Below, one piece after another: positions 45,939-56,649 of a DNA stretch of 64,000 bases. This DNA comes from Dipteris shenzhenensis (taxonomy: Eukaryota; Polypodiophyta; Polypodiopsida; Gleicheniales). The notes under the pieces were generated by a model. It searched no databases. It was given only the letters and a program-made list of their open reading frames with translations, and was not told the DNA's origin. The first letter of the stretch is position 1. Each line of letters starts with the position of its first letter. A program made the position numbers and the translations under genes. The stretch is from the NCBI GenBank assembly GCA_047967505.1, contig CM106538.1; one strand, written 5' to 3'.

Positions 45939-46938
45939 TTATTTTGCCCATTGAGAGGGCTTCTTATCCTTGGGCATTTCACATTTATACTTGCATTATG
46001 TCAATTTGTATATTAAGTTCATTATGAATATATGAGAATTTTTTACTCAAATTTGGTGTACATACTCTTAGATTTTTTATCTTTAAACTGATCATACTTG
46101 CTGTGGAAAATAATTTTGGCTCCTATTATAAACAACATTCTGTAAATTCTATCAGGGAATGCCATAGTCGGTATTCTTATTGGAATATTAGTCGATAAAT
46201 ATTTTACCCGAATCATCGGTAATAATGTTGGTATTGTCATCAGGTGTCAACAATAACAATGACAAAAATATTGATTGTTTTTGGACCCAAAAACTTACAG
46301 ATGGTTCCCATAGCCATAGTGCAAAAAATATATAAATCTCGCAAAACATTCGGAGGTAAGTATCGAAAATAGACAAGCGTGTTGTATAAAAGATGAGGAT
46401 GTAGGAGAAAATAAATAACATGATCACTCAACTAATTGTCCACCAATCTTAAAGGATTGTAGAAAATGAATGTATCAAATATGGCGTACAATTCTGAATG
46501 AATCAGCAAAACAACTGCTTAAACAAAGAAAAGATTCAAAGCTTATTGAACAAAGTTTGATGCCAAGAAGGATGAGGCATCTTCTTTCTCTTATTCTCTT
46601 CTCTTCATATTTTCTTTCTTTTCTTTCTCTTCTTTCTCTTATTCCCATCCATTGTTGTTTTTTATTCTATGTTGGTGCAATATGCACATAGTTGGTGCAT
46701 TTCTTGTGGTAATCATGGAGGATGCTTCTTCTTGTATTGGAAAGTTAATCATCACGTAGTGAATGTATTGTCCCCTTTATCTTGCTCATACATTGGCTTT
46801 TGCACACAGATTCAATTAGGTGCTCGCATGATACTTTGAAACTCTGCCATGCATCGGGTGTCTCTTTTGATGGTAGATCAGAAAGCGGGCCTCTTGCCTG
46901 TTCATCTACCTATGTAGGAGCCACTCCATTGAGCTACA

Positions 46939-47274
46939 ATGCCCTCATGGCCTCTCTTCCAAAGAAAGGATGTTTTGAGCTTGAGGAAGAGAGGAAAAGG
47001 TGTTCGCTCGTGGATAAGAATAGATAAAGGGGAGGCTTTACAAGAGATGGAGGTTGGCAAGATGGCGATCATGAGGCAATATGATCTTTTGGACCATGAT
47101 GTTCGGCTTCTTGATCCCCTCTTTGTCTATCCCTCTACCAGTTTAGTTAGGGAGAAAGACATCATAGTGAATTTAGAGCAGATTAGATGCATCATAATGG
47201 TAGCCAAGGTGCTACTTCTCAATTCATTAGACACCTACATGCTTCAATATGCAACAACATTACAAAGGAGATTG
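46939..47274 (+). pseudogene. N-terminal fragment of an MRS2/MGT (CorA-type) magnesium transporter
   Basis: An open stretch contains, in order, 'DVLSLRKRGKGVRSWIRID', 'MEVGKMAIMRQYDLL', 'VRLLDPLFVYPSTSLVREK', 'IIVNLEQIRCII' and 'LLLNSLDTYMLQY' with 'LQRRL'. This is the conserved cytosolic N-terminal part of plant MRS2/MGT proteins, which form membrane Mg2+ channels with two transmembrane helices and a GMN motif at the C-terminus. Here only about 104 residues remain; the coiled-coil middle, both helices and GMN are absent. Several normally invariant positions are changed (for example the usual R-R-C-D-L-P-A-R-D-L-R block reads R-Q-Y-D-L-L-D-H-D-V-R). The match ends exactly before a GT (47275), so it may stop at an exon border. 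A gypsy element starts about 110 bases downstream and a CACTA remnant lies upstream. Most likely a captured or retained exon, non-functional. Confidence 0.85.
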
Positions 47275-47370
47275 GTAGCGAAAAATGACTTATTGGGACA
47301 TGGTTTAAATAAAAGGAGGCTTTTGGGAGGTCCTTCAGCAATCTTTCATGTCATCAATACAAAATGAATC

Positions 47371-48845
47371 TTGACAGACAATGCTGGTATTCCTCCTAAA
47401 GTGTCGTTCATCAGTCTCATTTGTTTAGAGGGTCATCTGTGGATTACATGCCATTTAAAATTTGTCCATGGAGGTTACTTTGGAATGGCAGTTCAACAAG
47501 AATATGATTTTTCTTTCAAAATTGTAAAAGGGGGTTGTTCCAACTTGAAGAATGCTTTGATTGATTTAAAGGAGTGCCTTGATGTAACCCTGGTAGCAGC
47601 CATAGAAGTTGGGGATCCTTGGTATGGTGGTATCTACAAGTTTTTGACTGCTTTCTCCTTTCCTTCAGAAAGTACTAGCTATGAGAGAAAGAAGATCCGC
47701 AGAGATAGTAGGCGCTACACCCTCCTTGATGGGGTGTTATACCGTCAAGGCATGGATGGGGTACTCAGACGGGCCATTGATGCAGATGAAGTGCCTAAGG
47801 TATTGAAGCATTATCATGATGGATTTTGTGGAGGCCACTATGCCAGTGACTATACAGCTAAGAAGATTTTACATGCTGGATACTATTGGCCGACCTTGTT
47901 CAAGAATGTCACTTTGTATTGCAAAACCTGTGAACCATGTCAATTCTTTGGTAGGAAGGATTTGCGTCCTGGGAAACATCACCCAGTGATGTCCATCCAT
48001 CCGTTTCAAAAGTGGGGAATAGATTTTGTTGGACCCTTGCCCATGACTGCCCGCAAAAAGAAGTATCTTTTAGTAGCCACTCAGTATGTCACTAAGTGGG
48101 CTGAAGCTATCACCCTCTCTACTACAAATGGCAAGGCAGTTTCAAATTTCATCTTTGAACGTATCTGCACAAGGTTTGGGACACCCATGGAGATAGTCTC
48201 TGACCATGGGAGTCCATTCTTAAATGAAGCAGTGCAGTTACTCATGGATCGCATGGGCATTGATCATCACACTTCTAGCATCTATTATCCAGCATCCATG
48301 GGTCAAAACAGAGCGGACCAATGGCCTCCTTTGTAAAACCATGGGAAAAATGGCCGCAGGGAACATAAGCCAATGGGATCATAAGGTCACTGAAGCCATG
48401 TGGGCTTACAACATCACTCATAAAACATCTACAGGTCACACCCCTTTTGAGTTGGTGTATGGTACTGAGGCAGTTTTACCACTAGAGATAGAGATTCCGG
48501 CCTTGAGATTGGCACAGGAACAGAGGATGACAGAAGATGAACATGTAGAGGCCAGATTGGTACAACTTGAGAAGTTAGATGAAACCCAATGCCTTGCACT
48601 ACACCAAACAGAGATCCAAAAGAATCGACAAAAGGCTCGATTGGATGCTAAGATTCGCAAGGGATGGGAAAGACACTTTGCTGAGGGGGATGTTGTGCTA
48701 TACTTTGATAACAGATTGGACCACCAAATGGATAAGAAGTTTCTGCCACTGTGGGCTGCCATACAAAGTCATCAAAGAACGTAGCAATGGGTCTGTACAA
48801 GTTCAGGAGCTGCATGAACCATATGGTAAGAAGGTGATCAACAAG
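47371..48845 (+). pseudogene. gypsy integrase, frameshifted
   Basis: The frame 47371-48336 starts with an RNase H-end-like part ('QQEYDFSFKIVKGG') and contains the H-H-C-C zinc domain ('HYHDGFCGGHY' to 'LYCKTCEPCQFFGR'). The core follows with the first Asp in 'KWGIDFVGPLPM' and the second in 'EIVSDHGSPFL'. Near 48300 a frameshift moves the reading into 48224-48784, where 'KTERTNGLLCKTMGKM' restores the catalytic Glu and 'DHKVTEAMWAYNITHKTSTG' and 'TPFELVYGTEAVLPLEIEIP' complete the core. A second shift near 48750 leads to 'YKVIKERSNGSVQVQELHEP' and 'NKRYLKPFF', the usual C-terminal end. The D-D-E triad is thus complete, with only two frameshifts. The wording around 'TQYVTKWAEA' fits the non-chromovirus branch. 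Confidence 0.92.
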
Positions 48846-49000
48846 CGTTACCTCAAGCCTTTCTTTGTGTGTGATGGTCCCAGGCATGGAAATGCTGTGC
48901 ATTCCTTGCCTGGGGGGGGGAACTGTTATGGATAAAATTATCTAAGGAAAAAGGCATTAATATGTGTTTGTGTTTGTATATGTGGCAATAGTATAATAAA
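47380..49000 (+). mobile_element. Ty3/gypsy retrotransposon, 3' part (RNase H end, integrase, PPT, LTR start)
   Basis: Only the end of the element is present: an RNase H-connection piece, a nearly complete integrase, a polypurine tract (48912-48920) and the first bases of the 3' LTR (from 48924, 'tgttatggataaaatt'). gag, protease and polymerase are missing on the left, where the MRS2-like fragment lies instead. No chromodomain is seen after the integrase. The LTR end is not clear; the sequence to about 49700 may belong to it. Confidence 0.85.
48912..48930 (+). promoter_or_regulatory. Polypurine tract and LTR start of the gypsy element
   Basis: A run of nine G followed by 'aac' and then 'tgttatg' marks the junction of internal sequence and 3' LTR, 65-80 bases after the end of integrase. 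Confidence 0.75.
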
Positions 49001-49787
49001 ATATGGTGTGCATAGGGCCCAAGGTTGAGGTGGCAGGGCATGACCATGTGCCACCCTTCCATGTAAGAGGACCCATAAGGTGTGTTGTACATAATCCATA
49101 ATAGTAATATTATAAAATGCAAGGTGGCATGGCTCCTCCATGTGCCACCCCTCCACCTAGGCTGCATTTAGTGAGATATGGCTCAAAGTCCATGGGAGAA
49201 GCAATATAAAATAGGTGGAGATAGATATTATATTGAGTTATTCCCTCCATATGGGATAGGCCCATGTGGGGGAGGTATAGAAGGACCAAGAGAGCTAGTT
49301 AAATAATGGGGAAAGTAGGATGAGGTGGCAAGATTCCTTGTGCCAATGTCCTCCTAGAGGTTTGAACATATTATAAAATTGGAAGTAGCCTGCACTTTTC
49401 TAGATACACACTTGAAGTAGGTTGCTTAAAATTTGGATAATGTTGCATTCAAGAAGCATGCATAGCTTTTTAAGCATTACATTCTGATTAGAGATAGAAT
49501 GTTCACCAAGGATCGCTTGACACTAAAGAGAATTCTAAAAGGGAAACGTGTCAACTTTTTTTATCCATCCCTTATTTTTGCTAGCACTTTGTTGATATAG
49601 GATTGTTACTTGGATGGTGGTTTTGGGATTTTCAACTCATAAACAATTATTATCCTAGTTTTAGCCCCCCATCTCATGTGTAGCAGAGTGCCCACAACCA
49701 TTCTTACTCTTTTGTTTTATGGGAGAGTATGCTTGTGAAAGTGATCACAATAAACTAATGTTTATTTTACCTCAAATATGTCTTAAA

Positions 49788-49935
49788 GTGTGTGTGTGTG
49801 TGTGTGTGTACATACACACACACACACACACACACACATACACATACACACACAAAATTAATTTGATTAGTAAATGTATCTCACACATAGACACTTATTT
49901 CTTTACACACAAACACACACACACACACACACATG
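49788..49935. repeat. GT/AC microsatellites, first copy
   Basis: A (GT)n run at 49788-49809 is followed by 'acatac' and CA runs to 49853, then a further CA run at 49911-49931. The GT and CA blocks are complementary and adjacent, so they can form a hairpin. Confidence 0.92.
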
Positions 49936-50517
49936 AATACTGCCCTAACTATGAATTATTCTTTTATGTACCCCCGTGAAATCTTTCCTTTACATTTTCT
50001 TTTGAACCACCCCACATACCAAACCCACTAATCGTCCCATATCTCCTCTAATCCCTTCTTAAGCCATGCACTCATTCGCTCCTTACTCCACTTCTAACTT
50101 AAACTTCACTTGTGGCTAAATTATTTTTTTAATTATTTAAGAATCCATATGGTTGTCTATATTCCTAAGTAAAGCGATAACAAGTCGGGGAAAACAAGCA
50201 TTACCTGTCTACCCAAATGTAACTATGATATTTTGACACCTAGTTTGTTTGGATGGTGGCAGGTAAGTGGACCCCGACCTCGAAACCTGGACTGCCTGAG
50301 GATTCGACATCTTTTTTCAATATTATGTTTGTCAAACTCAATATTATTAAAAATTCTTAATTTTGATTGAAATTTTTGCAAATTCTAGTTGCATTTTTGA
50401 ACTTAGATGTCTCAAATATTTTTTCCTTATATGTTTCTCTTTTTTATCTTTTTATCAAATTGATGGATTTAATTGTATGGCTCAATTATTGATGGGACTT
50501 TTTAATCTAAGCACACA
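49820..50517. repeat. Direct duplication, copy 1 (about 670-700 bp)
   Basis: From the CA run and 'ttgattagtaaatgtatctc' (49861) to 'gatgggactttttaatctaa' (50491-50510) the sequence matches 50817-51513 with a few per cent of differences. Non-coding. It could be a pair of LTRs around a very short interior, or a simple segmental duplication; I see no primer-binding site. Confidence 0.9.
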
Positions 50518-50742
50518 CTTTGATTTCACAAACTAGCCTTTGCCAGCTAGTGCCATACAATTAATTCACATCCATTGGATAATACTTTAGCATGGATAAT
50601 CCCTAGTCATGTTGTGATCCACCTTTTTTTTTACTAACTTTTATATCTATTTTGTAGAAGTGGTTTCCACATTTACTATTGTCATTATTTTTTCATTTTG
50701 ACACATCATACAGATCTACTTTTATTCACTTATTATTAGTAG

Positions 50743-50787
50743 GTGGGGAGTAAGTTCCACATGGTGGGCTTACTCCCCACCATGTGG
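50743..50787. repeat. Interlocked inverted repeats (pseudoknot order A-B-A'-B')
   Basis: A = 'gtggggagtaag' (50743-50754) pairs with 50769-50780; B = 'ccacatggtgg' (50757-50767) pairs with 50777-50787. Both pairings are perfect, and the second halves overlap by four bases. They lie in the spacer between the two copies of the 670-bp duplication. Confidence 0.9.
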
Positions 50788-50812
50788 TCTTACCCTCTGG
50801 GTTGGGGGTGGG

Positions 50813-50816
<4 letters not shown>

Positions 50817-50843
<27 letters not shown>

Positions 50844-50898
50844 ATAAATTTGATTAGTAAATGTATCTCACACACACAGACACTTATTTCTTTACACA

Positions 50899-50934
<36 letters not shown>

Positions 50935-51513
50935 AATACTTCCCTAACTATGAATTATTATTTTATGTACCGTCGTGAAATATTTCCGTTACATTTTCTT
51001 TTTAACCACCCCACATACCAAGCCCACTAGTCATCCCATATCTCCTCTAATCCCTTCTTAACCCATGCACTCATTCGCTCCTTACTCCACTTGTGACTTA
51101 AACTTCATTTATGGCTAAATTGTTTTTTTAATTATCTAAGAATCCATATGGTTGTCTATATTCCTAGGTAAAGAGATAACAAGCCAGGGAAAATAGGCAT
51201 TACCTGTCTACCCAAATGTAACTATGATGTTTTAACACCTAGTTTGTTTGGATGGTGGTAGGGAAGTGGACCCCGACCTTTGGAACCTGGACTGCCTGAG
51301 GGTTCGACATCTTTTTCAATATTATGTTTGTCAAACTCAATATTATTAAAAATTCTTAATTTTGATTGAAAGTTTTGCAAACTCTAGTTGCATTTTTCAA
51401 CTTAGATGTCTCAAACATTTTTTCCTTATATGTTTTTTTTTTTAATTTATCCAATTAATGGAATTAATTATATGACTCAATTATTGATGGGACTTTTTAA
51501 TCTAAACACACAC
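50817..51513. repeat. Direct duplication, copy 2
   Basis: Matches 49820-50517 at an offset of about 990 bases. It also starts with CA microsatellite (50817-50839) and includes the internal CA run (50901-50932). The GT run of copy 1 is absent. The final part differs by a short deletion near 51440 and gains a CA tail. Confidence 0.9.
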
Positions 51514-51519
51514 ACATAC

Positions 51520-53628
51520 ATTTTCCCATGATCTGTAAAATATAGGGTTTCTAATGGGTTTAGAAGGTCCTAGTTCTATTGAGCTCGTTTTTACCATTTC
51601 TCCTTAGTATCGGTATGATTTATGCTTGGTCGATGGTCGAGCTTACTAATCGACTTCAATTTGTTCCGTCCATGTTTGGAGGGAAAAGTTACATTGGGTG
51701 TAAAAGTGTCAAGGAAAATCTTCATGATGTAGAGATACTAGTGTATTTGAGATCTTGATCTTCAAGATCACATGGTCTTCTCTTTGAATTTGTATGTTTC
51801 GTTTATGAGATGCTACGTGAGAGGCAAAGCCTCAGGGAAAAGCTAGTGGGTAATTATATGGCTGAAAATTGAGGTCTAGCTTATAGTTGTGGCACTTAGA
51901 GCTTTAGGTGGGTTGTCTAAATAGAGCAACACTAGAGTTGTGAACTTCCATAATGGATGAGCTTTGAAGCGCAACTTGATTATGCCTTATATAGTCCATA
52001 TGCCCATCAATCCCTTTGTGGTTCAATCCTATCTTTGCTAGTTTTCCCCCTACTTACAAGCTAACAAAGGCCACCATATATCACTTTACAACAAACTATG
52101 TCATACAAACCTCAAACAAGGTTGCATATCTTCCCAACTACACTCATTTGCCAAATTTTTTACAAGCTGCATGGTTAAAAGCAAAATCCCCTTTAGAAAG
52201 TCTAGACTCTAGCATCACCTAAGCATGTTATATGTTTATTTGACTCCAAAGTTACTACTCTTGCTCTAGCTTCTCTCGCTCCCTTGAATTTCTTGCTCCT
52301 GTCTCTCCTCTCCTTTTCCTTCCATTGTTGATTTGCCTGGCTACAGCTTCTTCTTTGATCCTTGAATTTCCATGTTCATCCAAAGATGTCAACTTCTTAG
52401 ATCTTTGCCATTCCATGCCTCCGTGCACTGCTTCACCGTGTTTGCTCTATAATGCATGGTAATGAGGCCAATGTATGCAAAAGGGAGTTAAAATCCCAAA
52501 TAAAAAGTGTTGCATGCTCGGCTCTATTATCAACTCTACTCTGAATCCATTCCTAGACCTACACTTTCCCTTGGATTTATTTGCTATATGTGATTTCTAG
52601 AAACATATTCTTATCTTCTTATCTTATCTTATATTCCTTATTTTAAGGATTGAGGTGTCGATCAAGGGGCTAGCCATGTGTTCTTCATATAGCCTATGCT
52701 ATTAGAGCGTTTTGAATCGTTGGATGAAAAGAATCCCTAGTTAGATTAGATCGATGTAGTTGTGAGTCATGCAAAGGTGTTTGTGGTTACAACGGTTGGC
52801 ATTTGGCAATCCGCTTTCACCTTCCCACCTCCGGCATGCAAATAGATCCTTTGTATGCCCCCCCCTTCCCTCTAGCCAAGGGTCATCTCTGCAATGCCAT
52901 GAACCTCCCATCCTCCTCGATGTCTTCCATCCTTCTATCTTCTCCTCTGCTTCTACAATCACTTCCCTCTCCAACCCTTCTTGAGTAGTTCTTCTGCAAT
53001 CTCCCGTCTTGAACCCTCCTTGAACCCTTCTTCTAGATGCAGTTACTCCCCTCTTGAACTGCCCTTCCCATTAACTCCAAGTATAAGGCTCATGAGACCT
53101 CGACCTGGACATAATCTCTAGGATCTAGATGATGAAGGAGGGGCTCTGTGCGGTAGGAGGTCTAAAACGTCTACAAAATCCCTCACCACCACTGCCAAAT
53201 TGAGGGATGCCATTAGTAGCAAGGGTGAGAGAGATGAAGAGTTGAGGGAGGTAGGAACTAGGAGCGAGACAGCATCGTGACATTCCACACTTTGAAGATG
53301 ATATATATGGCCTTATCTTGATTGAGTATTTGAAGACCTCAGAAGATCTAACAACACTAATGTACATGGACACGATTAAGAATCTGTCTTAGGAGTTGGC
53401 GAAGATGTCCTTGAAAATCTGCACCAAATCTACAGACAGAGAGCTAGCCGTTTGGCAAAGGTAGCATTTGCAAAGGAAGTAGTGGCTATAATTCAACCGT
53501 TTTTAGCACTATCTTCCAGGAAACGCTATCGTTACACTTTTCTTAAAAAAGTGTCCTACACCATTTTTTGCCACATGGCCCCCTTTTATTTTGGTTCTTT
53601 CTCTCTCACTCACACACTTTCTTTTCTT

Positions 53629-53630
<2 letters not shown>
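51520..53630. other. Unassigned non-coding stretch
   Basis: No recognisable domain. The block 52770-53060 is more GC- and pyrimidine-rich, with short open frames on the plus strand lacking family resemblance. Confidence 0.4.

Positions 53631-53633
<3 letters not shown>

Positions 53634-53679
<46 letters not shown>
53634..53679. repeat. (CT)n microsatellite
   Basis: About 23 uninterrupted CT units. Confidence 0.95.
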
Positions 53680-53680
<1 letters not shown>

Positions 53681-55710
53681 GGAGTTTGCAAATTATTCAA
53701 ACTTTCCTATACACGAGCTTCCATCACAGGTGTTGCAAATTAATCATTCATTCATCTTGACAATTGTTTTCCTTTGACAAAACCAATTGAAGGCAGTTCT
53801 CACGAGTACTTGTACTCACACTTGTTTATCAAAGCATCAATTCTAGAGCTTCATAAGGCACGCTGATGAAAGTCTGATTTTCCAATGGCTTTGAATGAAA
53901 TGACTCAGCCGTATTGTCCAAAAGCATCATCGCTAGAGTGGAAGGAGGATTTCTTTAAAGAACTAGAAACTTAGATAAAGCATCAAGCCCGTGAGCAAAT
54001 CAAATAGCCCAATGAATGAGGAGATGACAAGAGAATACAAAATTTGTAAGGCGAGTGACTCTTTTCCCTAGATGAAGAAGAATCCTTTGATTGAGCATGG
54101 TTTGAAGTGGTCTTCCACCTAATACGGCCATGGCAACAAATCAATTAAAGTAAACTTGGAAAGGCTTTGAACATAAATGATGCCAAATGCAGAGGTTTGG
54201 GTTCACATCGGCAATCAAAAAAAGACCAAAAAGTAGAGGTTGTATAGATTCCAAGTTTGGCATATCGAGCAATTTCAAAACAGGAGCCCATTTCAATAAT
54301 ACATCTGGATACGTGTTCCAAAATCCGTATTTAGCACCAATGCAACCAAAGAAACCTCAAGCCAAGGCGAGAGTCTATCATCCACTAGTGGTTACATGAG
54401 CACATTGTAGCTATGGCTATTTGTAATGGAATGAGGCCTATTGATAACATGAGTATAGGTTTGTGGAATATTGGTTTGTTATTCTAATACTTGCAATACT
54501 CATATTTTCTACACACACTCTTCTTCATATAATTTTGCCCACATAGTACCAAACAACATGATAGAATACTCAATGTCTAACTCCTACATCCCAGTGTTGA
54601 GTAGGTTCTACATACTAGGCATACCCTATAATGAAAAAGAGGGCATATTATACCCACAAATCTTCTATAACACTTATTTCATTAATTTTGAACTTATCAA
54701 TGTACAAATTCATTTTTATAGATATTTTTAGACTAATTTTGGATAAAATCTAAGAAAAAAACCACTCTTCAAAACACAAATGAAAACATAAAAACAAGCA
54801 ATTTTAAAGATTTTTTTGAAGAAAATTAAATTAAAATTATAAAATTTAATGTGACACAGATAAGTTACACCAAAAGATATGAAACAGTTGTAAACTCTCA
54901 TAATATTTATACGGTGTTAACAAACACCTTCAAAAAGTTAAAATAAGCCTCTCACTGATAGGCATTGGTATTTGCTATTTTTATCCAAGATTCAACCCAT
55001 TCCTATGCTGAGGCCATCTCATCATGATCAATGTAGTTAAAAATACAGAAGAGAAGCAAGGAATTATAAATTTTTTCCTCGATAGCACTTTCTCTATTCC
55101 TATGGCTTACACTTTATGTGGTAAAATCCTCCCATAGCGAGTGCTACGAGAAGTAACCTCACTTAGAAAGTCTACTAGCTCTCTCCTATATGAAAGTCAA
55201 CTATTTATTTCTATAGTAGACCTACTTATTTTTTCTCTCTCCTCCCTCTCTAGGCACTTCTAAAGAGTAAAATCCTCCCTTTCCTCCTAGGTTAGTGGAG
55301 CTCGTTGTCTCTTTTTCTGTTCTCTGTTCCCCTTGTTCTTAGAGTTCCAATCTTTATTAGTGCTAATGGCTTCCTCCACGGAATTGATGACTTCGAAAAG
55401 ATCCATGAAGATTTGAGCTAAGAGAATATGGAATGAGGAACAAGAGGAAGTGAGGGGGTAAGCTGAGATGGAAGAAGAGTTCGAGAGTAAGGCTGTGAGA
55501 TGAAAGAAGAGTGCAAGAACGGTAATGAGAGTCAACTCCAAGGCGAGATGGAAGAAGAGAGTAAAGCTACAGGGGGCGAGATGTAGAAGACGAATGACTA
55601 GAGAGGGATTTATAGAAGTGCAAACTCATAATGTGAGATGAAAGATTTAGAATAAAGAATTGGGAGAGGCTGAGATGTCACTATGATGATGGTTGGAGAA
55701 TGTTAGACTA
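53680..55710. other. Unassigned, short coding-like piece at 53885
   Basis: ATG 53885 opens about 29 codons ('MALNEMTQPYCPKASSLEWK') before a stop, and the frame continues with several more stops to about 54400. This could be the start of a decayed gene or gag, but nothing decisive is seen. The rest to 55710 is AT-rich; a purine-rich patch with 'gatggaagaagag' repeats lies at 55465-55580. Confidence 0.35.
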
Positions 55711-55713
55711 CTA

Positions 55714-56020
55714 GATTGTGTGAAGTTAACTGATGCAGGACCGTAATGCGAGACATGTGAGATGATAGATTTTAAATACATTGAAATCTATAAAATAAAG
55801 TGATTGAAGACAAGAATGATATAATTATTAGATTCTTATCATCAGATTTTTTTTGTATATAATAAATCAGACTTTGAATAAAGTGAAACCGATTAAATAA
55901 ATTTAGAGAGGATGAGTTTTGTTGATTGGGTGAAGTAAAAAATGCAAGACCGTAATGTGAGACATATGAGAGGATAGATTTCTAATACATTGAAATCTAT
56001 GAAATAAAGTGATTGAAGAC
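55714..56020. repeat. Direct repeats of about 97 bp flanking a terminal-inverted-repeat arm
   Basis: Copy 1 at 55714-55811 and copy 2 at 55924-56020 share 'gaccgtaatg', 'gatagattt', 'aatacattgaaatcta' and 'aaataaagtgattgaagac', with about ten differences. The left arm of the inverted repeat (55810-55902) lies between them. Confidence 0.88.
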
Positions 56021-56630
56021 GTATGAATCCGCACGTGGCCATGCAAGTGCGTGAAGAATTGGAGTGCTTGTTGCAGGTGGGATTCATCGCACCGATTGAA
56101 AATCTAGAGTGGATTTCCCTGATTGTCATTGTGCCAAAGAAAAATAAGAAATTGCATATTTGTGTCGACTACCGCAAGCTGAATGCAGCCACTGTACTTC
56201 TGCATAGTCATGTGGCTCAGATTTGTGCAAGAAGAGCCGCAGCTTGGTCAGGTCCATTCTGGGTTTTTCATGATTGCAAAGCGACATCGTTTTATCTTGC
56301 AGATTTGTAAGGGCACGTACTTCCACATCCAATTAATGGGTTTCGGCTTCATCCATACCATCATGATGGCAGTCTTCAATGCCCATTCCCCATCTCTAAT
56401 GAGGCACAAATTTCTTGGGTTGAGGTGGAGGCGGCTAAGCTATCACATGAGGACACGTGGCAGACGGGTTCACAACATGATGACAGCAACCTTTTGCCTC
56501 TAGTAGAGTGTTCTCGTCATCGACAACTCCTCTCTTCATTTATTTAATCAGTTTCACTTTATTTAAAGTCTAACTTATTGTATATAATAAATATCTCATG
56601 ATAAGAATCTGATAATTATATCATTCTTGT
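55810..56630. mobile_element. Terminal-inverted-repeat unit carrying a gypsy RT fragment
   Basis: 55810-55902 and 56538-56630 are reverse complements over 93 bases with about ten mismatches (left 'acaagaatgatataatta', right end 'taattatatcattcttgt'). The 635-bp interior holds direct-repeat copy 2 and a reverse-transcriptase fragment. No transposase is present, so it would be a non-autonomous DNA element or a folded-back duplication. No clear target duplication is visible at the outer borders. Confidence 0.65.
56021..56330 (+). pseudogene. gypsy reverse transcriptase fragment (fingers)
   Basis: 'MNPHVAMQVREELECLLQVG', 'FIAPIENLEWISLIVIVPKK' and 'KKLHICVDYRKLNAAT' are the start of the gypsy polymerase: M-N-P, E-x-x-K-L-L-x-x-G-F-I, and V-P-K-K-x-G-x-x-R-(I/M)-C-V-D-Y-R-x-L-N. 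After LNAAT the frame is lost and the catalytic Y-x-D-D is absent. It begins precisely where direct-repeat copy 2 ends (56020). Confidence 0.88.
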
Positions 56631-56649
56631 ATATTGCCCTAGATTGGCT

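Noticed and set aside
47371-48336. Intact host gene of 321 codons
   Set aside because: The frame is gypsy integrase by its H-H-C-C zinc domain and catalytic motifs, continued after frameshifts.
48436-48902. Minus-strand frames opposite the gypsy integrase
   Set aside because: Shadows of the plus-strand integrase coding sequence.
49719-50978. Frames through the GT/CA runs
   Set aside because: Translations are microsatellite artefacts (repeating Val-Cys or Thr-His).
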